Assembly: GCF_025264665.1 (NCBI RefSeq)
Contig: NZ_CP073697.1
Location: forward strand, 992,001 to 1,056,000
From: Edaphobacter flagellatus
Lineage (GTDB): Bacteria > Acidobacteriota > Terriglobia > Terriglobales > Acidobacteriaceae
Length of the DNA stretch: 64,000 nucleotides
Direction: 5' to 3'
This document shows, one piece after another, positions 52,706-62,497 of this stretch. The notes beneath the pieces were generated by a model. That model ran no database searches. It had not been told where the DNA came from and saw only the letters and a program-made list of their open reading frames with translations. Position 1 is the stretch's first letter, and each line of letters begins with the position of its first letter. Made by a program: the position numbers and the translations under genes.

Positions 52706-54562
52706 CTATTTCTCCCGATCGCCCTTCCCTTCTGAAATAGCCAAAATGCGGTCAATAGCCGTGGGATGTAGTTTCTCAACCAACCCGCTTGGCCAGTGAA
52801 TCTCGATTTCTTCAACGTGTGAGTTTTCGCCCAGGCCGAAATGAAGACGCGGATCTGACGTTGATGCGTAACTCCCTCCGGCAATTACATCTGCCCTCTG
52901 GCGGATCTTTCCCGCGGTAAGATAGACCGCCGCACCAACAGCATCGCGAGGAGACTTTGCCCCGCCAATCAATTTCAGTTCAAGCCAATGATGATGATCT
53001 GGATTCACATTGCGAAGAAGCACCGGCGGACCATCAAGAGCATTGATCACAACATCAATGCGGCCTGTATGGAATAGGTCCCCGAAAGCCATCCCGCGAC
53101 TGCGATAGACGCGTCCCAGGCCAGACCCTTCAAGCGCAGGGACTAAACTAAACTTCTTTCCCTCAAGATTGTGGAACAGAAGGGGTTTCTGAGCAAAGGT
53201 GGTACCCCATGTAAATTCATCCGCCTGCGGGTACACATGCCCATTCGCAAAGAACAGATCCTTCCAGCCATCGTTATCAAAATCGAAGAAACCGTCTCCC
53301 CAACCTAAAAATGGAATAGTGATTTCTGCAATGCCAGCCTCATAGGAAACATCTGTAAAATTTGCTTCGCCATCGTTCCGATAAAGCGGATTGTAGTCGT
53401 CACTAAAAGTAGTCGTGCAGATATCGAGCAGTCCACTATTCCTGTAATCGCCAATAGCGAGGCCCATGGATGCGGTCTCGCGACCATTCTCGTTGAGGGC
53501 AAAACCCGAGGCATACGAAACGTCCTCGAAGGTCCCATCTCCTTTATTGAGATAAAGGTAGTTCGGAGTGGAATCATTCGCGACGATCAGGTCGAGCTTT
53601 CCATCGTTATTTACGTCGACGAAAGCCGAGGACAAGCCGTAATACCCTTTGGCGTCACCAACACCTGCTTTAGTACTGACATCGGTAAACGTCCCGTCTC
53701 CGTTGTTATGAAACAAATGATCGGGTTCGCCAGCCAGGCCATGCGGCCCGCACATCACGTTGATGCCGCGAAATGTACAAAACGAATACGCAATGGAATC
53801 TTTTCCAGGAGCAAGAGCGGTTGCCATGTCGTAATGCACATAGCCGGGAACAAAGAGGTCAAGGCGGCCATCATTGTCATAGTCACCCCATGTTGCACCA
53901 GTAGACCAGTTGCCCAGTGCCACTCCAGCTTTTACGGCGACATCGGTAAAAGTACCGTCACGGTTGTTGTGATAGAGCCGGTTTGCCCCGAAATTCGACA
54001 CATAGATATCGGGATAGCCATCATTGTCGAAATCTGCAACAGCAGCACCAAATCCCCAGCGGTCATTGGTAACGCCAGCCGTCACCGCAACATCAGTGAA
54101 CGTGCCGTCGTGGTTGTTGTGAAAAAGAGCGGCACGCGGAGCTGGGGCCTTCCCTTCCATGGCGTCATAGGTGCTCCCGTTTACAAAATAGATGTCGAGC
54201 CACCCATCGTTGTCATAATCCAGTAGCGCTACTCCAGACCCGTTAGCTTCAATAATGAACCGCTTCGCCGCTGTACCCATCGTATGATGCCAGCCGCTAA
54301 GGCCGGCTTTGTCGGTGACATCTTCAAAAATCAGCGGAGCATCTTTTATAAATCCACCAGCGGTAATAGGACGATGGCCAGCGTCGAAGACCGGTGCATA
54401 AACCCCACCCGTGCTGGCACCTCCACGCGAAGGGCTTTGTGCTCCTTCATGGTTAGCCAATGGAGAATCCGTCTGATTGCCGACAGATTGCGCACGGGCA
54501 ACTGCTGTTCCAATATCAGCCGCTAAAAATGCCGTGAGAATGAGGACTCGAACAAGCTTCAT
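52706..54562 (-). CDS. CRTAC1-family FG-GAP / ASPIC-UnbV protein (second copy)
   Basis: A 618-residue paralogue of the protein at 45997-47754: signal peptide (about 1-26), FG-GAP repeats (about 85-490, e.g. DYDNDGWLDIYFVN, DFDNDGYPDIYVSN and DVNNDGKLDLIVAND), and C-terminal ASPIC/UnbV domain (about 525-605, with AGGSYASTSDPRLHFGLG and EEIEIHWPSG). I start at the ATG at 54562, where the signal peptide begins; upstream ATGs at 54577 and 54613 are possible. It is 87 bases downstream of the small secreted protein gene of the two-component operon, perhaps read through from it. A calcium-bound extracellular binding role is inferred. Confidence 0.88.
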   Translation of the reverse strand: MKLVRVLILTAFLAADIGTAVARAQSVGNQTDSPLANHEGAQSPSRGGASTGGVYAPVFDAGHRPITAGGFIKDAPLIFEDVTDKAGLSGWHHTMGTAAKRFIIEANGSGVALLDYDNDGWLDIYFVNGSTYDAMEGKAPAPRAALFHNNHDGTFTDVAVTAGVTNDRWGFGAAVADFDNDGYPDIYVSNFGANRLYHNNRDGTFTDVAVKAGVALGNWSTGATWGDYDNDGRLDLFVPGYVHYDMATALAPGKDSIAYSFCTFRGINVMCGPHGLAGEPDHLFHNNGDGTFTDVSTKAGVGDAKGYYGLSSAFVDVNNDGKLDLIVANDSTPNYLYLNKGDGTFEDVSYASGFALNENGRETASMGLAIGDYRNSGLLDICTTTFSDDYNPLYRNDGEANFTDVSYEAGIAEITIPFLGWGDGFFDFDNDGWKDLFFANGHVYPQADEFTWGTTFAQKPLLFHNLEGKKFSLVPALEGSGLGRVYRSRGMAFGDLFHTGRIDVVINALDGPPVLLRNVNPDHHHWLELKLIGGAKSPRDAVGAAVYLTAGKIRQRADVIAGGSYASTSDPRLHFGLGENSHVEEIEIHWPSGLVEKLHPTAIDRILAISEGKGDREK

Positions 54563-54649
54563 TGTTATGCCGAACATTGTACGTGGTTGCCCGAATAGCT
54601 TGCTCGATCCCACGATGGAGAAGTCATTCCACCTTTAGGATGGACTGGA

Positions 54650-55153
54650 TCAACTCTCATCAAGAGAATAGTGAATGAAGAACCTGCCAATCTGAATCTC
54701 CGATAGGCCGTCTGGAGGCCACAGCCGAAACGACTCGACTCGTCCATTCCCCGTCATACGATGAGCCACAACTGTTCCTTTCGGAGTCCCGCTGGCGGCA
54801 TCACTTACCGTCACCTCAAGCACATCCTCTTTACGTTTCCAGCCGAGGACATAATTTCCAGCGGATAGATGCACATTCCCCAACGTGAATGGGCTCTGCA
54901 CAAGGAGGAAATGAGAATATTTTCCATCCGCAGCATATCCAGCCGTGATCAAAACCACTCCGGCAATAACCTTTTTATTCTGGTTGATGATGCCGGAAGC
55001 GGTTCTCATTTCTACTTCGATATGATCTTTTTCCACTGCCGGCCGGGCTGGCAAGGCAAGCTCAAGCTCATGCTGTGTCGCTGCACGCCAATGCATCCGA
55101 GGCTGTGCCTGAGACGTACCGATCAAGACAAGCAGCGCTAACAGAATACTCAT
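54650..55153 (-). CDS. Small secreted protein of unknown function
   Basis: A 167-residue secreted protein: signal peptide (about 1-16), then a beta-rich region with GKYSHFLLVQSPFTLGNVHLSAGNYVLGW, a pattern of the kind found in acidobacterial proteins that carry an L-x-A-G-x-Y-x-x-G-W segment. A related segment (LQPGAYGAGFV) occurs in the protein at 62896-63483. No function is known to me. Its start ATG overlaps the response-regulator stop by four bases (ATGA), so it is co-translated with the two-component system, possibly as an output or a partner of the sensor. Confidence 0.65.
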   Translation of the reverse strand: MSILLALLVLIGTSQAQPRMHWRAATQHELELALPARPAVEKDHIEVEMRTASGIINQNKKVIAGVVLITAGYAADGKYSHFLLVQSPFTLGNVHLSAGNYVLGWKRKEDVLEVTVSDAASGTPKGTVVAHRMTGNGRVESFRLWPPDGLSEIQIGRFFIHYSLDES

Positions 55154-55773
55154 TTGAGATGCACCAAACCGCGTTGAATTGCGACCGTCACAGCCTGCGT
55201 ACGATCATTTACGCCCAACTTCCCCAGCAGGCTGTTGATATGAGTCTTAACCGTCGCCTCGCTGATAAATAAGTCGTCCGCGATTTGCTTATTCGCGCGG
55301 CCCGCCGCAATGCGCTCTAAAACATTCAGTTCGCGTGAGGTGAGTTGTTGCGCACTCATACGCTCAGCCAGCTTCTCAGCGATAGGCGGAGGAATAATCG
55401 ATCGTCCACTATGAACAGCGCGGATGGCAGTTACAAGCTGATCCGATGTCATTCCTTTCAGCAGGTAGCCTTTTGCTCCCGCTTGCAGAGAACGATAAAT
55501 ATCCTCGTCGCCATCGAATGTAGTTAGTACCATCACACGAGCCGCCGGATGTCGCTGGCGAATTGCGGTGACCGCTTCAACTCCTCCCGAACCCGGCATC
55601 TGCAAATCCATGAGTGTGACATCTGGCAGCATCTTGTCGAAAAGCAGCTCTGCCTCTTCTCCCGAAGAGGCCTGTCCCACAACCTCAATATCGTCAACCA
55701 GTCCCAGAAGTGCGACAATCCCCTGGCGTACTACATGATGGTCGTCCACAACCAGAACCCGTATGGAACTCAT
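55150..55773 (-). CDS. NarL/LuxR-type response regulator
   Basis: A 207-residue two-component regulator. The receiver domain (about 1-120) begins VLVVDDHHVVRQGI, has the phosphoacceptor Asp in DVTLMDLQMPGSGG (about residue 55) and the conserved Lys in KGYLLKGM. The C-terminal LuxR-type HTH (about 143-205) has LTSRELNVLERIAAGRANKQIADDLF-type spacing. It lies 16 bases downstream of the histidine kinase. Targets may include the envelope genes on either side; no site is identifiable. Confidence 0.95.
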   Translation of the reverse strand: MSSIRVLVVDDHHVVRQGIVALLGLVDDIEVVGQASSGEEAELLFDKMLPDVTLMDLQMPGSGGVEAVTAIRQRHPAARVMVLTTFDGDEDIYRSLQAGAKGYLLKGMTSDQLVTAIRAVHSGRSIIPPPIAEKLAERMSAQQLTSRELNVLERIAAGRANKQIADDLFISEATVKTHINSLLGKLGVNDRTQAVTVAIQRGLVHLK

Positions 55774-55789
55774 AGCGTCATCACTCGCA

Positions 55790-58426
55790 TCATCCTTTAG
55801 AAACCGCTACCAACGTAACGCACGTTCCATCCCCAGGAGCACTTTCGACCGTCATTGTAGCTCCAATCGATGCTGCACGCTCACGCATCCCCTGCAAGCC
55901 GTAATGACCTGGGACAGAAGCCGTAGGGACATCGAACCCTCGTCCATGATCCCGAATCTTCAGCGTCAGCACATTCACTTCATAGTCCAACGAAACATCA
56001 ACCATCGCGCCGCCGGAATGGTTCACCGCATTGCGGACAGCCTCTTTCAAAATGCTTAAAATCTCGTCCTCAGTACGAGCAGGTAGAGGACGATACGCGC
56101 CAGTAATTTTAAAATGAACATCCTCAGAACGACCCGCAATCTGTTCTGCGGCTTTCTTCGCTCGAATAGGCAGAATCTCCCCCTCGTCTGTCGCACGCAG
56201 GTCCCAGATACTGCGTCGCGCATTGGCTAAACCATCCCGGACGATGGCCTTCGTATCTTCCAACTGCAGCGTTGCGGCTTCATCCTGATGTTTTTTCATC
56301 AGGCTTGAAACCAACTCCAATCGCACAGAAACCCCCGCAAGATCCTGCGCCAGCGTGTCATGGATCTCTCGTGCAATTCGGCTTCTTTCCGATAAGACTG
56401 CCGCAAACTGCTGCTTCAATTTGCGTTCGCGAAGCCAGTAAAACAGCAAAAAAATACCTGCCCCGACAAGGATAGCCAGGAGATAGAACCACCATTTCCT
56501 ATAGATAGGCGGTTTCACTGTGACCGCAATTTCGGCAGGCACCTTGCTCCATACTCCATCTTCATTTGAAGCCATGACCACAAAGCGATACTTCCCGGGT
56601 TGAAGGTTGGTGTATGAAACAGACCGGCTCGTACCCGCATCCACCCAATCGTGGTCGAAGCCCTCTAGACGATAACGATAGTGGACCTTCCCCGGCTGAC
56701 GGAATGAAGGCGCGATATACGTAAAGGTCGTGCGACGGTCGGACGGCTCAAGAATTACCGAATGATCAGATTGAATCGGCCGAACCCGATTATCAACCGA
56801 TATCTGCATCACCGTAGGCAAAGGAAATGCCGGATTACTCTGAAGCGTCGCCGGATTAATCTTCGCCAAACCTCGACGCGTTGCGAAATAGAGCACACCG
56901 TTCTGGTCACGGGTCTGGCCTGGATGGCCAATATCAAAGATGTCATTGGATGGAAGACCATCGCCAGAATCGAAGATTCGCACCGAGAGATCACCAACAT
57001 TCCTGATTGCGCACATCGCCGCCTGATCGAACGCTACTCTGGCCAGGCCAGAATGAGTACGAATCCACAGGTATCCATGTGCATCGTCCAATAAGCCAAA
57101 GATCTTTTGCGGAACTGCGGGCGACAACACCTTATGAAAACCTGTGTCGCTCCAAAGGTAAAGCCCCGAAGTAGCTGTCCCCATCCAGACTCTTCCATAA
57201 CCATCTTCTATGAGCGACGTCACACCATCTTTGGGTTCGAAACTGCTAAGCTCTTCTCCTCGAAGCCGCGCAGGCCCATAGAGGGTCCCAATCCATAAAT
57301 CTCCGCGTGATGTATATAAAAGCGATCCGACCAGATCACTCGGTAACCCTTTTGTGTGGTCAATGATGCTGATTTGTCCCTTGGCGAAGTGCGCAAGGCC
57401 ACGTCTTGTACCAATCCAGATAGAACCATCTGAGACAGATAATATAGAGCGGACAAAATCGTCCGGCAAGCCATCTTCCGATCTAAGAATAGAGGTTACA
57501 TGACCATTGATAACCCTGTTCAATCCGTCAGGCGAACCTGCAAGCAGCCCGTTACCAGAAGAAGCTGCCAGAGCGAGTACGACATTGCTACTTAGACCCT
57601 GATCCGTAGTAAGCGAAAACACCTTCCCCTGACGCGATTGAAAAAGGCCGTCCTCAGGCGTGCCAACCCAGACCTCTCCTGCCTCCGCAGTCGCTACCGT
57701 TGTAATTCCACGCCGACCAAAAGCTGAAACAATATCAATACTGCGTGGTGATAGAAGATGGAGTCCCGTCGCACTCCCGCCGATCCAGAGATTTCCTTCA
57801 CGGTCCTGAAACAGACAGAGAATCGAATCATTATCTAAATCGCCAACTGGCTTCAGTTTGTCCTCATCAATCTCAAAGAGGCCACGGCGCGTGCCCACCC
57901 AGGCGACACCATGTGAGTCAACCAGCAGCGCCTGCACTCGATTACTGTTCACAACAGAAGCAGTCTTCCATTCCGAAACCGAGCCATCAGGCCCCAGACG
58001 CTTCACTTCATCGCCATCGTATGTCCATGTGAATCCTCGAATCTCCTGCTCTCTTTTTGACGGACGTTCCGGAAACGTCTGAACTGCTGAAATCTTTCCC
58101 GAAGAAAGGCGAAAGATTCCTTCTGTAGTTTTCATCAAAACAGCACCCGACGAGTCCTCTGCAAGAGCTAGCGCATCGTCATTTGTCAGTTCAGGATGCT
58201 GTTCATGGGAGTAGACAACGAAATCAAAACCATCAAACCGGGCAAGTCCCCGCTCCGTAGCAACCCAAAGAAAGCCGTCATGCGTCTGAAGAATGTCCTG
58301 GACAGTGTTTTGTGGCAAACCATTGTCGGTCGTCCATGATCGGTGACTCTTCTGGGCATTCGTTATACCGCACAGCAGAACCGTCATGATGAGCAGCCTG
58401 AAGGCACACTTGAAAGCAGTCGTCAT
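55790..58426 (-). CDS. Histidine kinase with two-component-propeller and Y_Y_Y sensor domain
   Basis: An 878-residue membrane sensor kinase: signal peptide (about 1-24), about twelve reg_prop repeats forming two beta-propeller halves (about 30-520, e.g. DGFLWVATERGLARFDG), a Y_Y_Y domain (about 545-610, with YRYRLEGFDHDWVDAG), one transmembrane helix (about 625-645), a HisKA_3 dimerisation domain with phospho-His in RIAREIHDTLAQDLAGV (about 680), and an HATPase domain ending GLQGMRERAASIGATM. The large periplasmic sensor is typical of polysaccharide or oligosaccharide sensing in Bacteroidetes and acidobacteria. It starts two bases after the TlpA-like gene stop and precedes its NarL-type regulator. 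Confidence 0.93.
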   Translation of the reverse strand: MTTAFKCAFRLLIMTVLLCGITNAQKSHRSWTTDNGLPQNTVQDILQTHDGFLWVATERGLARFDGFDFVVYSHEQHPELTNDDALALAEDSSGAVLMKTTEGIFRLSSGKISAVQTFPERPSKREQEIRGFTWTYDGDEVKRLGPDGSVSEWKTASVVNSNRVQALLVDSHGVAWVGTRRGLFEIDEDKLKPVGDLDNDSILCLFQDREGNLWIGGSATGLHLLSPRSIDIVSAFGRRGITTVATAEAGEVWVGTPEDGLFQSRQGKVFSLTTDQGLSSNVVLALAASSGNGLLAGSPDGLNRVINGHVTSILRSEDGLPDDFVRSILSVSDGSIWIGTRRGLAHFAKGQISIIDHTKGLPSDLVGSLLYTSRGDLWIGTLYGPARLRGEELSSFEPKDGVTSLIEDGYGRVWMGTATSGLYLWSDTGFHKVLSPAVPQKIFGLLDDAHGYLWIRTHSGLARVAFDQAAMCAIRNVGDLSVRIFDSGDGLPSNDIFDIGHPGQTRDQNGVLYFATRRGLAKINPATLQSNPAFPLPTVMQISVDNRVRPIQSDHSVILEPSDRRTTFTYIAPSFRQPGKVHYRYRLEGFDHDWVDAGTSRSVSYTNLQPGKYRFVVMASNEDGVWSKVPAEIAVTVKPPIYRKWWFYLLAILVGAGIFLLFYWLRERKLKQQFAAVLSERSRIAREIHDTLAQDLAGVSVRLELVSSLMKKHQDEAATLQLEDTKAIVRDGLANARRSIWDLRATDEGEILPIRAKKAAEQIAGRSEDVHFKITGAYRPLPARTEDEILSILKEAVRNAVNHSGGAMVDVSLDYEVNVLTLKIRDHGRGFDVPTASVPGHYGLQGMRERAASIGATMTVESAPGDGTCVTLVAVSKG

Positions 58427-58428
58427 GG

Positions 58429-58977
58429 CTACCAGTCATTCTTCTGCACGGCTTTGGGTTGCTTTCCTTTGCGTCCGCCCAAAAGCCAATCCAAACGCGA
58501 TGTAATGTCCTTTTCTCGTGCTTCGCCTTCTATTCTGCCAATGATCTTTCCGTCAGCATCGACAATGACCGTCGCAGGAACCATCTCACCAAGATCAAGC
58601 TCCTTCAACGTCTCCGCAGACGCCCCCTGCCAAACCGGAAATTGAATGTGACGCTTTTTCAGTACATCCGGGATTTTTCCTCGCGAATCAGCGTCATCAA
58701 TGGCCACAGCCACGAACTTAATTCCATTAGAAGCGTATTTTTCCTGAAGCCTTTGCAGTCTTGGCATCTCATCTTTGCAGGGCACACACCATGTAGCCCA
58801 AAAATTGATCACGGCCGGAGAGCCTGCAAGTTCATCAAAACTATGCGGCTTTCCATTTGGATCAACTAGGGCGGCGGAAGGCCTCTTCAATACCTGGCCA
58901 GGCGAAACAACTGCCATCAGAAGCAGGAAAACCACCTCAATCTTTAGGTTGAGAAACAAATCGTTCGGATTCCTCAT
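58429..58977 (-). CDS. TlpA/ResA-like thioredoxin-fold thiol oxidoreductase
   Basis: A 182-residue secreted or membrane-tethered protein with a signal peptide (about 10-27) and a thioredoxin-like domain. The active site is WCVPC (Cys64 and Cys67) in VINFWATWCVPCKDEMPRL, and the cis-Pro loop is in GEMVPATVIVD. TlpA/ResA-type proteins reduce disulphides in the periplasm, notably in apocytochrome c maturation, which fits the three cytochrome and envelope genes divergent from it. The frame allows a TTG start at 58983, but I use the ATG at 58977. It is first in the operon with the histidine kinase. Confidence 0.88.
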   Translation of the reverse strand: MRNPNDLFLNLKIEVVFLLLMAVVSPGQVLKRPSAALVDPNGKPHSFDELAGSPAVINFWATWCVPCKDEMPRLQRLQEKYASNGIKFVAVAIDDADSRGKIPDVLKKRHIQFPVWQGASAETLKELDLGEMVPATVIVDADGKIIGRIEGEAREKDITSRLDWLLGGRKGKQPKAVQKNDW

Positions 58978-59025
58978 AGGCAACTAGCCAATTCACCGGT
59001 ATGTTTCTTTCCTACAGAAACCATT

Positions 59026-60069
59026 ATGAAAACTCTTGTCCTGATAGCCAGCATCCTATCGTCGAGCGTTGCCTGGGGGCAAGGCTGCCTTGCGGCCCAC
59101 ACCAATCAATCCATCTGCGCCTTAGGTCCAAGGACTTCCCTCTCCAGCAGTCCGGGAAATTTTATACATAGGCTGACGATTGAGGTGGATTGGCGCAGTT
59201 TCAGCTCCTTCCGCCACTACATCGGCACAGTCGAGCAGACGCAAAGGGCCGTATTGGGTACACAAATCAAAAATCACCAGAATATTTACAACATCTCTGC
59301 TAACTATGATCTGTCTCCGCGATGGAGCCTAAACTTTTCCGCTCCGGTTTTACAAGGAACCAGAAACCAGCTCTATACCCCAAAAGGCGTTTACGATATA
59401 GCGGGCATCGGTGACATCATCATCGGAGCAGAAGCCTGGCTCTTTCGTCCTCCTGCAGAAGCAGGTGGCAACATTGCATTTGGCTTTGGCCTCAAACTTC
59501 CAACAGGCCTGAACAACGGCACCGGCACCGCTCTGTTATCAAACGGAACCTACGGCAAGGCAGTGGCAGATCAATCGCTACAGCCCGGAGATGGTACGTG
59601 GGGCTTTACTCTATCCACGCAGGCCTATAAGCAGCTCCCTTTCCATACTGTTGGATATTTTCAGGGATCATGGCTGTTCAACCCTGAGGACACAAATGGA
59701 GTGCTGACATTTAGGGCAAAACCACTTGAAAAATATATGTCGGCAACCGACCAATATCTCTTTCGAGGAGGACTGGCACGGCACGTCCCCAAACTCCGCG
59801 GTCTATCCGCCAGCTTCGGGGGACGCATGGAAGGAATTCCCGTCCGCGATGCCTTCGGAAAAAGCGACGGGTTTCGCCGCCCTGGATACATCATCTCAAT
59901 CGATCCTGGACTCGTCTTCCAACACGGACGAGACACTCTGATGATCAACGCGCCATGGGCAGTCCAAAGAAACAGGCGTGCCTCTGTGACCGATCTCGCG
60001 ACCAATTCTCATGGTGATGCAGCCTTCGCAGACTACGCCATCGTGGCCGGGATCGCTCATCATTTTTAG
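59026..60069 (+). CDS. Outer-membrane beta-barrel-like protein
   Basis: A 347-residue secreted protein with a signal peptide (about 1-18, ending AWGQG) and a beta-rich body of alternating hydrophobic strands, such as FIHRLTIEVDWRSF, NIAFGFGLKLPTG and GWGFTLSTQAY-type segments, ending His-His-Phe, a terminal aromatic residue typical of outer-membrane barrels. I cannot place it in a named family; transporter/phenol-degradation-type OM channels are similar in appearance. It has one cluster of Cys near residues 22-31. It precedes the pentaheme cytochrome gene on the same strand, so a porin-cytochrome pairing is possible. Confidence 0.6.
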   Translation: MKTLVLIASILSSSVAWGQGCLAAHTNQSICALGPRTSLSSSPGNFIHRLTIEVDWRSFSSFRHYIGTVEQTQRAVLGTQIKNHQNIYNISANYDLSPRWSLNFSAPVLQGTRNQLYTPKGVYDIAGIGDIIIGAEAWLFRPPAEAGGNIAFGFGLKLPTGLNNGTGTALLSNGTYGKAVADQSLQPGDGTWGFTLSTQAYKQLPFHTVGYFQGSWLFNPEDTNGVLTFRAKPLEKYMSATDQYLFRGGLARHVPKLRGLSASFGGRMEGIPVRDAFGKSDGFRRPGYIISIDPGLVFQHGRDTLMINAPWAVQRNRRASVTDLATNSHGDAAFADYAIVAGIAHHF

Positions 60070-60222
60070 TGACCCGACGCCAGATAACGTGCACTCATCC
60101 TTTCGATTGAGGCGCGCTACCAACCTATGGTTGATTTTCCTCGAGACATAGAGACATGCTCCATTCCTGGCTGACAATCCAGTTTGGTTGATTTAACATC
60201 TGCCTGTCCGGAATTCCATCTT

Positions 60223-62478
60223 ATGCGCGCCTTCAGGCTCTCACGTACTTTTGTCGGTCTACTGCTGCTACTAGCGGCAGTATTCTTTTTTAGTTTTCTC
60301 CCAACGACAAAAGAAGTTGTGGCGGCAACAGATCAGGAAACGCATGCAACGGCGCGCAATGCCTACAACGACAAAGTCTCTGCCATGTATAACTTTCGCT
60401 ATGGCAAAGAACGGCCGTTCCTTCCATCCAACATCACGACCGACAACGGTCAATTTATCGATCCAAAAGACTTTCCGACTGCTCAGTATTGCGGTCACTG
60501 TCATCAGGCAGCACACCAGCAATGGCGCGAAAGCGCTCACTCCAATGCCAACCGCGTCCCCTGGTATCTGAAGAATGTCAATCTTCTCAACGATGAAAAA
60601 GGCATTGAGTTCTCCCGTCACTGCGAAGGCTGCCATGACCCCATCGCAACGGTGTCCGGAGCCTTAACGCAAGGCGGCCCGAAAAAGAGGCCTTACGATC
60701 AGGATGGCGTTACCTGTTCCGTATGTCACAGTGTTCAAAAAGTAGACCTCCGTGGAACAGGCAGTTATGTATTGGGCGTCCCGGCTGTCCTTGTCGACGA
60801 AAGCGGTAATCCTCTCCATCGCTTTGTCACCGATGCAGAGATCTTGCAACATCTCGATCGGCACTCCGCTGCCGTCATGAAACCCTTTTACCGGACCAGC
60901 GAATTCTGCGCCGTCTGTCATAAAGCTGCTTTGCCTCATGAACTCAACGACTACAAATGGCAGCGCGCCATGACGCCATATGATGAGTGGCAGAACTCCA
61001 GCTTCGCCAAGCAATCGCCGCTCCCCTTTTATAAAAAGGATTCTATCTCTACGTGCGAGACCTGCCACATGCCTCGCGAGGCCTATAACGGACGAGACCC
61101 AGGTGCCAAAAATGGGATGCTTGCAAGCCATCGTTGGCTCGGTGCCAACTCCCTTATCCCTGCCTATTACGGCTTTGACGAGCAAGCACGCCGTATCAAG
61201 GAATTTCTGACAGCAGACGTCTTCAATATTGATATCTTCGGCATCGAAGACAATCGCGCGCCAGATAAATTGATTGCCCCGCTCGGATCGACAAACTTTA
61301 CCATCTCGCCCGGAGAAAAAGTTACTGTATCCGTCGTAATCCAAAACAAAGGCGCTGCGCACTCTCACGTACCGGAGCAGCGTGATATGTACGAAAGCTG
61401 GGTCGACTTCTCCGTAAAAGATGCATCCGGCAAAATTCTCGGGGAAAGCGGTGCATTGCAAGCCTCCGGTGATCTGGACCCATCAGCGCATAGCTTCACC
61501 AATCGGCTCATCAACAAAAACAGCAAACTCAATGAATTACATCAGGTCTGGGATAACCGCGTCGTCGCGTACAACAACACGGTCCAGAGCGGGCGCTCGC
61601 AGCTTGTCCGCTATGCCTTTACCGTACCGAATCATCCTGGCCGCCTGACGATTACAGCAATCATCCGGTATCGCCGCTTTGATCAGCGCTTTATTGACTT
61701 CGCGATGAAGCCTCACTACGTGCAGCCCATCATCGATATGGTTAGCACAACACGCATCCTCACGATCGGTAATAATTCCCCTACCGCTCCTTCGAAATCC
61801 GAAAACCCTGAATGGATGCGCTGGAACAACTACGGAATCGGCCTGCTGGATGCACAACAGTACGCAGCCAGCCTTCACGCCTTCGAGCAGGTTGCCCACT
61901 TGCGTCCTGACTATGCCGATGCCTACACCAATATCGCGATCGCGAACATTCAGTGGGAAAAGTACGATGATGCTCTGCCCAGCCTACAAAAATCTCTGAC
62001 GCTTGATCCCAACAACGCCAGGGCGCTTTACTACCTTGCTCTGGTCCAACGCAACAAGGGACAGCTTGAGAATGCAATCGCCAGTCTCCAAAAGGTGGCT
62101 CAACAGTTCCCACAATCACGCGATGCACATCGAGAGCTCGGCTTCAGCTATTACCAGCAACATCGCTATGATGCAGCACGAGCAGAATACGAAACCGTCC
62201 AGTCGATTGATCCCGATGACCTCGCTGCACACTACAATCTGGCAATCCTCTATCGTCGTCTTGGATTGAAGGATCAGGCCCGTGTGCAGTCCGCATACTT
62301 TGCCGATCAAAAAGACGATCCGCTCGCAAGCACCTACGCGCTCGACTATCTCCGACTTCATGGTGAAGTCGCGCAGGAATCCGTGCCCTGGCACGTGCAT
62401 GATCTGGATGCTCACGGCTCTACCGGCACGCAACCGGCCATTACCGCAGACATGCTACCTTCCCAACAGCAACCTTAA
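60223..62478 (+). CDS. Pentaheme cytochrome c with C-terminal TPR domain
   Basis: A 751-residue secreted protein. After a signal peptide or anchor helix (about 8-27), five CxxCH heme sites are at residues 90-94, 134-138, 165-169, 229-233 and 278-282. A middle beta-rich region (about 320-500) follows, with SPGEKVTVSVVIQNKGAAHSH, then five or so TPR repeats (about 525-690). The frame is open from 60184; I choose the ATG at 60223, where the signal sequence begins. Multiheme c-cytochromes carry electrons across the periplasm or to the outer membrane; a cytochrome c-554-like role is also possible. The TPR tail suggests that it docks a partner, perhaps the upstream barrel protein. Confidence 0.88.
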   Translation: MRAFRLSRTFVGLLLLLAAVFFFSFLPTTKEVVAATDQETHATARNAYNDKVSAMYNFRYGKERPFLPSNITTDNGQFIDPKDFPTAQYCGHCHQAAHQQWRESAHSNANRVPWYLKNVNLLNDEKGIEFSRHCEGCHDPIATVSGALTQGGPKKRPYDQDGVTCSVCHSVQKVDLRGTGSYVLGVPAVLVDESGNPLHRFVTDAEILQHLDRHSAAVMKPFYRTSEFCAVCHKAALPHELNDYKWQRAMTPYDEWQNSSFAKQSPLPFYKKDSISTCETCHMPREAYNGRDPGAKNGMLASHRWLGANSLIPAYYGFDEQARRIKEFLTADVFNIDIFGIEDNRAPDKLIAPLGSTNFTISPGEKVTVSVVIQNKGAAHSHVPEQRDMYESWVDFSVKDASGKILGESGALQASGDLDPSAHSFTNRLINKNSKLNELHQVWDNRVVAYNNTVQSGRSQLVRYAFTVPNHPGRLTITAIIRYRRFDQRFIDFAMKPHYVQPIIDMVSTTRILTIGNNSPTAPSKSENPEWMRWNNYGIGLLDAQQYAASLHAFEQVAHLRPDYADAYTNIAIANIQWEKYDDALPSLQKSLTLDPNNARALYYLALVQRNKGQLENAIASLQKVAQQFPQSRDAHRELGFSYYQQHRYDAARAEYETVQSIDPDDLAAHYNLAILYRRLGLKDQARVQSAYFADQKDDPLASTYALDYLRLHGEVAQESVPWHVHDLDAHGSTGTQPAITADMLPSQQQP

Positions 62479-62497
62479 ATCAAGGCTATCGATAGCA

